Origin: Betaproteobacteria bacterium
GTDB taxonomy: Bacteria; Pseudomonadota; Gammaproteobacteria; Burkholderiales; SG8-39
NCBI GenBank assembly: GCA_022340705.1
Contig: JAJDNJ010000115.1
Location: forward strand, 1-34,278
Reading direction: 5' to 3'
Length of the DNA stretch: 34,278 bases
A program made the position numbers and the translations under genes. Below are positions 9,674 through 18,616 of the stretch, piece by piece. Each line of letters starts with the position of its first letter. Positions within the stretch are counted from its first letter, which is position 1. The notes below the pieces were generated by a model. The model saw only the letters and a program-made list of their open reading frames with translations. It was not told the DNA's origin and made no database searches.

Positions 9674-10879
9674 ATGTCCAGCTCGATTCTGTCCGGCGTC
9701 CAGATGGCGCCGCGTGACCCCATCCTGGGCGTCACCGAGGCATTCAACGCCGATGCCAACCCGAACAAGGTCAACCTTGGCGTCGGCGTCTATACCGACG
9801 ACAGCGGCAAGGTGCCGCTGCTCGAATGCGTCAAGCGCGCCGAGAAGCTGCGCATGGAGACCGCGCCGCACCGCGGTTACCTGCCGATCGACGGCCTCGC
9901 GGTCTACGACCGCGCGGTCCAGGCACTCGTGTTCGGCGCGGATTCCGCAGGCGTGCGCGAGCAGCGCATCGTCACCGTGCAGGCGCTCGGCGGCACCGGA
10001 GGATTGCGCGTGGGCGCCGACTTCCTGCGCCGCTTCGACGCCAAGGCCACTGTGTGGATCAGTAATCCGAGCTGGGAAAACCATCGCGCGCTGTTCGAGG
10101 CAGCCGGGTTTACCGTCGAGGCCTATCCGTACTACGACGCCAAGTCGCGCGGCCTGGATTTCCCCGCGATGGCCGCGACGCTCGAAAAGCTTCCCGCGGG
10201 CGCGATCGTCGTGCTGCATGCCTGCTGCCACAACCCGACCGGCGTCGATCTCAACCCCGAGCAGTGGGGACGCGTGATCGACATTGTCAAGGCGCGCGAG
10301 CTGGTCCCGTTCCTTGACCTCGCCTACCAAGGCTTCGGCGACGGTATCGATGCCGACGGGGTGGCCGTGCAGCGCTTCGCGCAGGCGATGCCCTTCGTCC
10401 TCGTCGCGAGCTCGTTTTCCAAATCGTTCTCGCTCTATGGCGAGCGGGTCGGGGCGCTCAGCATCCAGACCGCCAGTGCAGACGAGGCGGCGCGCGTGCT
10501 GAGTCAGGTCAAGCGCATCGTACGCGCAAACTATTCCAACCCGCCGACGCACGGCGGCCAGGTCGTCGCGACGGTGCTCACCACGACCGAACTGCGCGAG
10601 CTTTGGGAAAAGGAGCTCGGCGGCATGCGTGAGCGCATCAAGGCAATGCGCAAGACGCTGGTCGATGGCATCCAGGCGCGCGCACCAGGCGCGGACTTCG
10701 GCTTCGTGCTCGCGCAGCGCGGCATGTTTTCGTACTCCGGCCTGACCAAGGCACAGGTCGATCGGCTGCGCGAGGAGTTTTCGATTTACGCGATAGACAC
10801 TGGGCGAATCTGCGTCGCAGCGCTCAACACCGGCAACGTCGGCTACGTCGCCAACGCGATCGCGAAAGTCATCCGCTAG
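9674..10879 (+). CDS. Aspartate/aromatic amino acid aminotransferase (class I, AspC/TyrB type)
   Basis: 401-aa PLP enzyme that moves amino groups between aspartate or aromatic amino acids and 2-oxoglutarate. The start MSSSILSGVQMAPRDPILGV matches the usual N-terminus of the Ia subgroup. The PLP-binding lysine is K250 in SSFSKSFSLYGERVG. Other family residues are the substrate-site tryptophan in NPSWENH (131-137), HNPTG (186-190), the pyridine-nitrogen aspartate in FLDLAYQG (213-220), and the carboxylate-binding arginine in DTGRICVA near the C-terminus. AspC and TyrB cannot be separated by eye. The longer in-frame upstream extension crosses the binding-protein promoter region and is not used. 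It is divergent from the ABC operon and was probably once divergent from uvrB. Confidence 0.94.
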   Translation: MSSSILSGVQMAPRDPILGVTEAFNADANPNKVNLGVGVYTDDSGKVPLLECVKRAEKLRMETAPHRGYLPIDGLAVYDRAVQALVFGADSAGVREQRIVTVQALGGTGGLRVGADFLRRFDAKATVWISNPSWENHRALFEAAGFTVEAYPYYDAKSRGLDFPAMAATLEKLPAGAIVVLHACCHNPTGVDLNPEQWGRVIDIVKARELVPFLDLAYQGFGDGIDADGVAVQRFAQAMPFVLVASSFSKSFSLYGERVGALSIQTASADEAARVLSQVKRIVRANYSNPPTHGGQVVATVLTTTELRELWEKELGGMRERIKAMRKTLVDGIQARAPGADFGFVLAQRGMFSYSGLTKAQVDRLREEFSIYAIDTGRICVAALNTGNVGYVANAIAKVIR

Positions 10880-10882
10880 TCG

Positions 10883-10899
10883 GAGCCCCGCGCGGGCTC
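10883..10899. terminator. Short hairpin between convergent genes
   Basis: GAGCCC (10883-10888) pairs with GGGCTC (10894-10899) between the aminotransferase stop and the stop of the convergent AsmA-like gene. It has a 6-bp stem, a 5-nt loop and no T-run. It may act weakly in both directions. Confidence 0.3.
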
Positions 10900-12244
10900 A
10901 GGTGCAGCCCGCCGTGCCCTCGATGAGGTTGGCGGCGGAGGCGCCGAGCGCGGTACCCACGCCGGGCAACAACAGCGTGCCGATGACGGCGCCGACCGAC
11001 ATCAGCCGCGAGGGCGTGGCGACCGGTTCGGACGAGGTGCCCGACAGGCGTACCGGCACGCGCACCAGGCCGGCGGTGTTGGCCACAGAGACGTCGAGCC
11101 TGCCCGACAGGCGTTCGTGCGCGTCAACCTGAACGTTGCCACCCGCGACCAGCGCGCTCGAGCGTGCGCAGAACTCCTCCACCCGCCGCGCGCGCCCGCG
11201 CACGCTCAGCTTTCCGGTGAATTCGTCGAACCGTGTCTCGCCACCGGCGATCTCATCGCTCGATATCGCCGCGGCCTTGGACAGGTCGACCCCGCCAAAG
11301 GCACCTTGCTCGATGCGAAACGGCGCGTCGAGTGCGAGTCCATTGGCGAGAGCGCCCGCGCGTTTCGCGCGGCTGTGCATGAGCGCGCGCGCAGTCAACC
11401 GGCCGGTCAGCTTGGCCGAACGTTTGAACGCGCGCTGCAGGCTGGCGACGTCGACGTTGTGGAAATCGAGCGCCGCGCGCAGATCCCAGCGCGTACCCCA
11501 GCGCAGCGTCACGTCACCGGCAACGCTCCCACCGTAGAGCCTGGCGCGCGCCGGCTTCAGGGCGAGCGTGCTTCCGTGCAGCGTTCCGCGCGCGCCGAGC
11601 GATTCGAAGGTGAGCGCGACCGAATCCACCGGGACGCGCCAGTTTCTGGCCTCGACCTCGAGCGCGATGTCGCCCGCGTCGCGCGGGCGCATCACGAGGC
11701 GAAATGAGCCGTCGCGCATTGCGAGCGTAGCCTGGGTGAGCGCATTGCTTTTGCCGAGCTCGAGCGCCAGGTCGAAAGGCGTCAGGCGCAACGTCGAATG
11801 CAGCAGCGCGATGTCCTCGATCACGATCCGCTCGACCCGCCATCCCGCCGATTTCGTGGCAGGCGCCTGCGCCGCGCGTCGCGACAGACCGCGAATGATC
11901 GCCAGGCCGGCTTCGTCGACCGAGACCGTGCGTGCGCGAATCTCGTCGATGACCGGGACGTCGTCGAGCAGGCTGAGCGGCGCCACCGACAGACGCACCT
12001 CGTCGATCAGGATTTCGTTCGCCTTGCCGATGCGCACGCCGCGCGCGACCGCACCCGGCGTTGGCCATAGGCTCAGGCGCAGATCCTCGAGCCGGACGCG
12101 ATGCCCGAGCCGCATCGACGCGAGTTCGCCGAGCTGCGGCATCAGCTCCTTGAGCGGCACGAGAAACGGCGCGGCGATGACCGCGACGACGAGAATCAGG
12201 GCGCCGGCAAGCCCCCAGCGAAGCACGCGCATGGACGGTGGCAT
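10898..12244 (-). CDS. AsmA-like inner-membrane protein
   Basis: 448-aa protein with one N-terminal transmembrane anchor (residues about 9-30, LRWGLAGALILVVAVIAAPF) and a long periplasmic beta-rich region. The segment LVPLKELMPQLGELASMRLG followed by HRVRLEDLRLSLWPTPG is the opening of AsmA proteins. The C-terminal half contains the repeat-like pattern of AsmA_2 regions, and the chain ends in a Gly-rich hydrophobic stretch (about 418-445). AsmA relatives are thought to bridge the envelope and help phospholipid transport. This one is shorter than E. coli AsmA (617 aa). The start may instead be the in-frame ATG at 12232; neither has a clear Shine-Dalgarno sequence. It stands alone, convergent with the aminotransferase gene. 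Confidence 0.8.
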   Translation of the reverse strand: MPPSMRVLRWGLAGALILVVAVIAAPFLVPLKELMPQLGELASMRLGHRVRLEDLRLSLWPTPGAVARGVRIGKANEILIDEVRLSVAPLSLLDDVPVIDEIRARTVSVDEAGLAIIRGLSRRAAQAPATKSAGWRVERIVIEDIALLHSTLRLTPFDLALELGKSNALTQATLAMRDGSFRLVMRPRDAGDIALEVEARNWRVPVDSVALTFESLGARGTLHGSTLALKPARARLYGGSVAGDVTLRWGTRWDLRAALDFHNVDVASLQRAFKRSAKLTGRLTARALMHSRAKRAGALANGLALDAPFRIEQGAFGGVDLSKAAAISSDEIAGGETRFDEFTGKLSVRGRARRVEEFCARSSALVAGGNVQVDAHERLSGRLDVSVANTAGLVRVPVRLSGTSSEPVATPSRLMSVGAVIGTLLLPGVGTALGASAANLIEGTAGCT

Positions 12245-12354
12245 CCGACAGGTTTGCGATCCATCCAGCCTAGCGCGCGACGCGCGTTAACTCAGCGGCA
12301 AACGACCGCGTGAGAGGGCATATATCCGCCGCCGGGCGTTAAAGCTTGTAAACG

Positions 12355-12383
12355 TTGAGACGTGCTTCCGGCTCGTATAGAAT
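12355..12383 (+). promoter_or_regulatory. Sigma-70 promoter of tRNA-Asn
   Basis: TTGAGA (12355-12360) and TAGAAT (12378-12383) are separated by 17 bp. The tRNA begins 15 nt after the -10. The region between them is GC-rich (CGCCGG), as in stringently controlled stable-RNA promoters. Confidence 0.65.
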
Positions 12384-12398
12384 CGCCGGTTTCGCGAT

Positions 12399-12474
12399 TC
12401 CCCGATAGCTCAGTCGGTAGAGCGACGGACTGTTAATCCGCAGGTCGCTGGTTCGAGCCCAGCTCGGGGAGCCA
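12399..12474 (+). tRNA. tRNA-Asn (anticodon GTT)
   Basis: 76-nt tRNA. The acceptor arms TCCCCGA (12399-12405) and TCGGGGA (12464-12470) pair fully, with discriminator G and an encoded CCA at 12472-12474. The D-arm starts TAGCTCAGTCGGTAGAGC. The anticodon loop CTGTTAA places GTT at 12432-12434. The T-arm carries GGTTCGAGCC. The sequence closely follows E. coli tRNA-Asn. It is a single gene with its own promoter and terminator, and no integrase or att-like repeat is seen beside it. Confidence 0.97.
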
Positions 12475-12486
12475 GGTCTTCCATGC

Positions 12487-12518
12487 AAAACGCCCGCATC
12501 GCGCGGGCGTTTTCGTTT
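12487..12518 (+). terminator. Rho-independent terminator of tRNA-Asn
   Basis: AAAACGCCCGC (12487-12497) pairs with GCGGGCGTTTT (12503-12513) around a 5-nt loop, followed by CGTTT. This is a classic strong hairpin with a T-tract, 12 nt after the CCA end. The A-run on the left arm lets it also work for the convergent nuclease gene ending at 12534. Confidence 0.85.
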
Positions 12519-12533
12519 GCGACGGCGCCCGGC

Positions 12534-13082
12534 TCAGCGCTCGCGGCGCCACTCCCACGGCGCCACCGGTTTCGGATCGGCCCACAGCCCGCGGCCGTTG
12601 TCGCGCGCGGTCTTCTCCGCGGCCTCATAGAGGTTGCGTTCCTTCGGCGACTGTTCCAGCTCGTAGCGCCGATACCACCACGCCATCCCGGCCGAGATCT
12701 GCGCCAGCCCGACGTCGATCGTGCGGCCACAGGTCGCGCAGTCCGTCGGATGCGCCAAGACCTTGCACACCACGCTCTTGCGGTGGTCGAGTTGCGGGCA
12801 TTCGGCGCGCACCTCTCCGACCGACACCAGGCGCGCGAGATACTCGCGCGACTCGCGACCATAGGGCTGGGCCGGTTCGGGCGCGTCGATTCCCGCAATG
12901 CGCACGCTTTGCCGCGGACCGTTCGGATTGTCGAGCAGGATCGTGTCGCCGTCGATCACGCGGATCACGCGCCCGATGAGCACGTCGGCGTTCGCGGCGG
13001 GGGCAATGCCGAGCAGCGCGCCCGCGAGCAGCGCGCCGGTCAGCACCATGCGCCCTGCGGAGTAAAGTGTCTGGCCAATCAT
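12534..13082 (-). CDS. Secreted thermonuclease-family (SNase-like) protein
   Basis: 182-aa exported protein with a staphylococcal-nuclease fold. The signal peptide ends at ANA, about residue 32. The mature part opens VLIGRVIRVIDGDTILLDN, with catalytic-type residues D44 and D46, then VRIAGIDAPE with R61, D66 and E69. R101 is a candidate for the third catalytic position. GMAWWYRRYE (132-141) and the C-terminal GRGLWADP are family signatures. Between them is a region with C95, C106, C115 and C118, including a CATC pair, that replaces the usual short loop. It likely cleaves DNA or RNA outside the cytoplasm. The start at 13082 gives a normal signal peptide; the in-frame ATG at 13049 is an alternative, and the longer frame to 13223 would bury the signal. 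Confidence 0.85.
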   Translation of the reverse strand: MIGQTLYSAGRMVLTGALLAGALLGIAPAANADVLIGRVIRVIDGDTILLDNPNGPRQSVRIAGIDAPEPAQPYGRESREYLARLVSVGEVRAECPQLDHRKSVVCKVLAHPTDCATCGRTIDVGLAQISAGMAWWYRRYELEQSPKERNLYEAAEKTARDNGRGLWADPKPVAPWEWRRER

Positions 13083-13341
13083 GTCAGCATCGTTCGACAA
13101 CGTGAGCGGCCGCGTCAACTGCCGGTCGGGGATAAGCCGATGATTGGGGAGGCAAACTGTCGCGCATCCGCGACGCGGGGTGGTCCCATTGGCACCCGCG
13201 CCGGACGCTGCCGGGGCTTGCATATCGTGTTCAATATCAGGATGCTGCGATAAGGACAGGCGCTGCGATCACTGTTCTAATGCGCTCGACCCAAGTGACG
13301 ACGAAAGTCATTCTAAAACCGACCGAGCAAGGTTGAACACG

Positions 13342-14148
13342 ATGCAGGCAGCCTCCGCCATGCCGCCGGCCGGCAAGATCTATTTCTTGACCGAGGCCGG
13401 CGGTAGCGCCGTGAAGAGCGCGGGACCCGCGCTCGAGAAGCACCACCGTCGAATCCTTCAGCTGATCGATGGCGACACCCATGTCGACGTCATTTGCGGC
13501 TGGCTGCGCCATTACTCGAATGAGCAGCTCATGCGCTGGCTCGACCAGCTCGAGAAAATGGGGCTGATCGGCACCAAGACCGCCGACGAGACGCACGACC
13601 TGGACTTCACTGGTGAATTCCCGGCCGTCAAGCCGCTGGAAGCCGGTCTGACCGACACCGAGGTGATGCGTGTCAACGCCGCGGCCCTCGAGGCCGGTGT
13701 CGCGTTGAAATCGCGCGGCGCCTATCTCGCCGAGGAACGCCTCAAGCACCGGCCGCCGTTGAAGAAGCTGCCGAGCGAGATCACCGTCCTGATCGTCGAA
13801 GACGATCCCGACCAGGCGGCGCTCGCCGAGCGACGCCTCGGGTTGGTGGGCTACAAGATCCGGGTCGCCGGCACGCATCGCGGATTCATCGACAATCTGC
13901 GCACGAACGGAGTGCCGGACATCGTGCTCCTCGACGTCGAGCTGCCCGATGGCGACGGGTTCGACATCCTGGCTTACATGCGCAGGCACCAAAGCCTTGC
14001 CCTGCTTCCGGTCATCATGTTGACCGCGAAGAGCGAGCCCGATGACGTCCGCAAGGGACTCGCGCTCGGCGCCGACGGCTACGTTCCGAAGCCCTATTCC
14101 AAATCGCTTCTTTCCGACGCCGTGCGCCAGGTGCTGATGCATGACTAG
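13342..14148 (+). CDS. Response regulator with uncharacterised N-terminal domain
   Basis: 268-aa protein. Residues about 147-267 form a CheY-like receiver with the acidic pair E153-D155 in LIVEDDPDQ, the phospho-acceptor D198 in VLLDVELPDGDGF, the switch threonine T228 and the lysine K250 in VPKPYS. All functional positions are present. Residues 1-80 (KIYFLTEAGG..., RILQLIDGDT, WLDQLEKMGLIG) look like a small helical, possibly winged-helix, domain, joined by a charged linker at 85-145. The effector side is therefore N-terminal, the reverse of most response regulators. No histidine kinase is adjacent, so the partner is unknown. The start was chosen as the first ATG in keeping with the domain, preceded by a weak AAGG. 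A strong terminator follows at once. Confidence 0.85.
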   Translation: MQAASAMPPAGKIYFLTEAGGSAVKSAGPALEKHHRRILQLIDGDTHVDVICGWLRHYSNEQLMRWLDQLEKMGLIGTKTADETHDLDFTGEFPAVKPLEAGLTDTEVMRVNAAALEAGVALKSRGAYLAEERLKHRPPLKKLPSEITVLIVEDDPDQAALAERRLGLVGYKIRVAGTHRGFIDNLRTNGVPDIVLLDVELPDGDGFDILAYMRRHQSLALLPVIMLTAKSEPDDVRKGLALGADGYVPKPYSKSLLSDAVRQVLMHD

Positions 14149-14150
14149 GG

Positions 14151-14188
14151 AAACGCCGATCAAGTCCGTGACTTGATCGGCGTTTCGT
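14151..14188 (+). terminator. Rho-independent terminator after the response regulator
   Basis: AAACGCCGATCAAGT (14151-14165) and ACTTGATCGGCGTTT (14171-14185) form a perfect 15-bp stem around CCGTG, beginning 2 nt after the stop codon and ending in a short T-run. Confidence 0.8.
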
Positions 14189-14209
14189 CCGACGCCGAGG
14201 GATCACAAT

Positions 14210-14224
14210 GGGGGCGGAGCCCCC
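14210..14224 (-). terminator. Probable terminator of the nitronate monooxygenase gene
   Basis: Read on the minus strand, GGGGGC and GCCCCC form a 6-bp GC stem with a 3-nt loop (14210-14224), followed by ATTGT. It lies 16 nt past the stop of the gene ending at 14240. The T-run is weak. Confidence 0.45.
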
Positions 14225-14239
14225 GAGCTCTGCTATTCC

Positions 14240-16079
<1,840 letters not shown>

Positions 16080-16178
16080 GCGATGTCTCCCAACGGCGCG
16101 CCCTTGGATTTTTCCGCAAGTGTGCCTGACTGGGCGTAGACTGCGTCAGCTCGATTCGCAGACGCGTGTCCGAACGCC

Positions 16179-17162
16179 ATGAAGGTCACGATCCTCGACG
16201 ACTATTTCGATACGCTGCGCACGCTCGAGTGCTTCAGGAAGCTCGCCGAACACGAGGTCACGGTCTGGAACGACCACGTCCAGGACCTGGACGTGCTTGC
16301 CGAGCGCCTGCGCGACACCGAAGCGCTCGTTTTGATCCGGGAGCGCACCAAGATCCGCGCGCCGCTGATCGCGCGGCTCGACAAGCTCAAGCTCATCAGC
16401 CAGCGCAGCGTCTACCCGCACATCGACATCGACGCCTGCACCGCACGCGGCATCGTGGTGTCGTCCAGCCAGCATCCCGGCACGCCGTCCTACGCCGCGG
16501 CCGAGCTGACCTGGGGCCTGGTGCTCGCGGCAATGCGCCAGATTCCGCAGCAAATGGCCGCGCTCAAGGCGGGGCACTGGCAGATCGGCGTCGGCCAGTC
16601 GCTGCGCGGCAAGACGCTTGGTATTTTCGGCTATGGACGCATCGGCGCAGCCGTCGCGGGTTACGGCCGCGCCTTCGGCACGAAAGTCCTAGTCTGGGCC
16701 CGCGAGCCGTCGCTCGAGCGTGCGCGCGCGGACGGCTATGCCACCGCGCCGAGCAAGGCGGAATTCTTTGGAGCCTGCGATGTGCTCTCCCTGCACATGC
16801 GGCTGGTGGATGCCACGCGCGGCATTGTCACGGCGGCCGATCTCGCGCGGATGAAACCGAGCGCGCTGCTGGTCAATACCAGCCGCGCTCCGCTCATCGC
16901 GCCGGGCGCCCTGCTCGCTGCGCTTCAGGCGGGACGCCCCGGCATGGCCGCGGTCGACGTGTACGAAGAAGAGCCTGTGCGCGACCGCGATTACGCGCTG
17001 TTTGCGCTCGACAATGTCGTCTGCACGCCGCACATCGGTTACGTGACGCGCGACGAGTACGAACTGCAGTTCACGGACATCTTCGATCAGATTCTGGCCT
17101 ATGCTGCCGGCAAGCCGATCAACGTCGTGAATCCGCAGGCGCTTGAACCGCCAGCGCGCTGA
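16179..17162 (+). CDS. D-2-hydroxyacid dehydrogenase (SerA-like family)
   Basis: 327-aa NAD-dependent oxidoreductase of the phosphoglycerate dehydrogenase superfamily. The Rossmann motif GIFGYGRIG is at residues 148-156. The catalytic triad is R236 in [12 protein letters not shown]264 or E265 in VYEEEP, and H285 in CTPHIGY. It lacks the C-terminal ACT regulatory domain of many SerA enzymes, so a serine-biosynthetic role is not certain. Substrates could be 3-phosphoglycerate, glyoxylate/hydroxypyruvate or another 2-keto acid. The next gene starts 5 nt after the stop, so the two are very likely cotranscribed. Confidence 0.9.
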   Translation: MKVTILDDYFDTLRTLECFRKLAEHEVTVWNDHVQDLDVLAERLRDTEALVLIRERTKIRAPLIARLDKLKLISQRSVYPHIDIDACTARGIVVSSSQHPGTPSYAAAELTWGLVLAAMRQIPQQMAALKAGHWQIGVGQSLRGKTLGIFGYGRIGAAVAGYGRAFGTKVLVWAREPSLERARADGYATAPSKAEFFGACDVLSLHMRLVDATRGIVTAADLARMKPSALLVNTSRAPLIAPGALLAALQAGRPGMAAVDVYEEEPVRDRDYALFALDNVVCTPHIGYVTRDEYELQFTDIFDQILAYAAGKPINVVNPQALEPPAR

Positions 17163-17167
17163 CAGCG

Positions 17168-17425
17168 ATGAAGATACGCGTCGAGTGTTATGCAGGATTC
17201 CGCGGAGAGCAGGAGCCGCGCGCCTTCACGCTTGGCGAGCGTCGCTTCGAGGTGGTTGAGATTCTCGACCGCTGGCTCGAACCGCAGCATCGCTACTTCA
17301 AGGTATCGGTCGAGGACCAGCGCAAGTTCCTCCTGCGTCAGGACACCGCATCCGGGGAATGGGTGCTGGCGGGACTGGTCGGCGAGAAGGCCATCCCGCC
17401 GGCGGGCGGCACGACGCTGCACTGA
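17168..17425 (+). CDS. Small conserved protein of unknown function
   Basis: 85-aa soluble protein, MKIRVECYAGFRGEQEPRAF and onward, with alternating hydrophobic strands and motifs FEVVEILDRWLEPQHRYFKV and VEDQRKFLLRQD. I recognise the pattern as a widespread small beta-rich protein (possibly the DUF6504-like group) but cannot assign a function. There is no signal peptide or transmembrane segment. It begins 5 nt after the dehydrogenase stop and so forms an operon with it. It is convergent with the archease/RtcB remnant, 9 nt away. Confidence 0.75.
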   Translation: MKIRVECYAGFRGEQEPRAFTLGERRFEVVEILDRWLEPQHRYFKVSVEDQRKFLLRQDTASGEWVLAGLVGEKAIPPAGGTTLH

Positions 17426-17434
17426 GTTCTGTGC

Positions 17435-17776
17435 CTAACCCTTGATGCAGACCAGCGGCTCGAGCCGGGCCACCTTGCGCGCAAGGCCCGCCGCGTCGGC
17501 GGCATCGACCACGGCACTGACATCCTTGTAGGCCTCGGGTGCCTCCTCGGCGAAAAGGAGCTCCTCGTCCGGCGCCTCGCAGCGGAATTCAACACGCTCG
17601 CGCGTCCCGACGCCCGCGGGATCGGTGATGACGGCAATCAGGGAACGCGCCGCCTGTACGAACGCTTCCTCCTTGCACCTGCCATATCCGCGCACGCCGA
17701 TGTCGGCGCCGTGCGGGTAGTGCTCCCAGCCGGTCGCGCTAGTCCGCGTAGCCCGGAAGCTCCCGGTCGAGCACAC
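17435..17776 (-). pseudogene. Archease-RtcB chimeric remnant
   Basis: 113-codon frame made of two recognisable pieces. Residues 17-75 (17728-17552; [36 protein letters not shown]) match the N-terminal half of archease, the protein that activates the tRNA/RNA ligase RtcB. Residues 76-113 (17551-17438; [20 protein letters not shown], then [17 protein letters not shown]) match the extreme C-terminus of RtcB, including its terminal KG. The C-terminal half of archease with its metal-binding end, and nearly all of RtcB with its cysteine and histidine active site, are missing. An in-frame deletion across an archease-rtcB pair explains this best. The first 16 residues overlap the end of the aldolase gene and are not archease-like. 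Neither activity should survive. Confidence 0.75.
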
Positions 17777-18506
17777 GCATCATCGCCTCGAAGAACAGGC
17801 GCTCGCGCTCGCGTCGGGAATGCCGATCCTGCGCCGGCGGCGCCTGAACCTGGGCGATGATCTCGTCGGCGAGCACGGCGAGCGGTCGCCCGGCGGCCAT
17901 TGCCAGGACCTGCGCACGACAGACGCGCTCGAGCATGTACAGGCGGTGGTAGGCCTGCGCCACCGTTTCCCCGACGACCAGCACGCCGTGGTTTTTCATG
18001 AACACGGTGTGCTTGTCGCCGATCAGACTTGCGAGCCGCTCGCCCTCGGCGAGCTCGTCAGCGGTCCCGGCGTAGCGATCGTCGTAGGCCACCCGGCCGT
18101 GAAAGAACGCAGCGCTCTGGCTCGCGGGCATCAAACGGTTGTCCTCCAGCATATTGAGCGCCAGCGCCCAGGTCTGGTGCGTGTGCAGCACCACGCGCGC
18201 TCCGGTGATCCGGTGGATCGGCCCGTGGATGCACTGCGCGGAGAGCTCGACCACCCCCTCACCTTCCAGCGTGTTTCCAGCCTCGTCGAACACGATCAGC
18301 GCGCTGGCGCGCGCCTCGGACCAGTGCAAGCCGAATGGGAGCACGAGGTAGCGATCCTCCGATCCGGGCACGCTCACCGTGAAATGATTGTCGATACCCT
18401 CTTCCAGTTCGTGCAGCACGGCCAGGCGGTGCGCCGCGGCAAGATGGACCCGCGCCTCGCGCACCGGATCGGCGAGTCGTGAGCGTTGCAACGAGTGAAT
18501 AGACAT
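17739..18506 (-). CDS. Class II aldolase/adducin-family protein
   Basis: 255-aa protein of the zinc-dependent class II aldolase/adducin fold. The metal-binding histidines are H108 and H110 in [10 protein letters not shown] and H173 in [11 protein letters not shown]. The family uses this site for retro-aldol or decarboxylation reactions on sugar phosphates and related hydroxy acids. The close variant here resembles the many proteobacterial paralogues of unknown substrate. The start at 18506 gives the family N-terminus; the longer frame to 18635 is not supported. The Shine-Dalgarno sequence is weak. Its 3' end overlaps the archease/RtcB remnant by 38 nt. It is divergent from the epoxide-hydrolase-like gene. 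Confidence 0.88.
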   Translation of the reverse strand: MSIHSLQRSRLADPVREARVHLAAAHRLAVLHELEEGIDNHFTVSVPGSEDRYLVLPFGLHWSEARASALIVFDEAGNTLEGEGVVELSAQCIHGPIHRITGARVVLHTHQTWALALNMLEDNRLMPASQSAAFFHGRVAYDDRYAGTADELAEGERLASLIGDKHTVFMKNHGVLVVGETVAQAYHRLYMLERVCRAQVLAMAAGRPLAVLADEIIAQVQAPPAQDRHSRRERERLFFEAMMRVLDRELPGYAD

Positions 18507-18616
18507 AACGGCAATTTCGCTGAAAAGCGCGCCGCGGGGTCTGCCACGAACGCGACAGGCAGGATAGTATCCAGCCTGCGCCCCGCGCGCGAGTACTTTG
18601 GCCGGGCGAACGCACG

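Noticed and set aside
8498-10552. 684-codon reading of the substrate-binding protein extending across the aminotransferase gene
   Set aside because: The extra N-terminal half is antisense to a clear aminotransferase; a signal peptide and strong ribosome-binding site fix the start at 9529.
12399-12474. tRNA-Asn as an integration site for a genomic island
   Set aside because: No integrase, no repeat of the tRNA 3' end was noticed in the window, and the downstream genes look like ordinary chromosome.
13244-13269. Two GCTGCGAT direct repeats 18 bp apart upstream of the response regulator gene
   Set aside because: Only 8 bp each in GC-rich DNA and not clearly positioned relative to any convincing promoter; too weak to call an operator.
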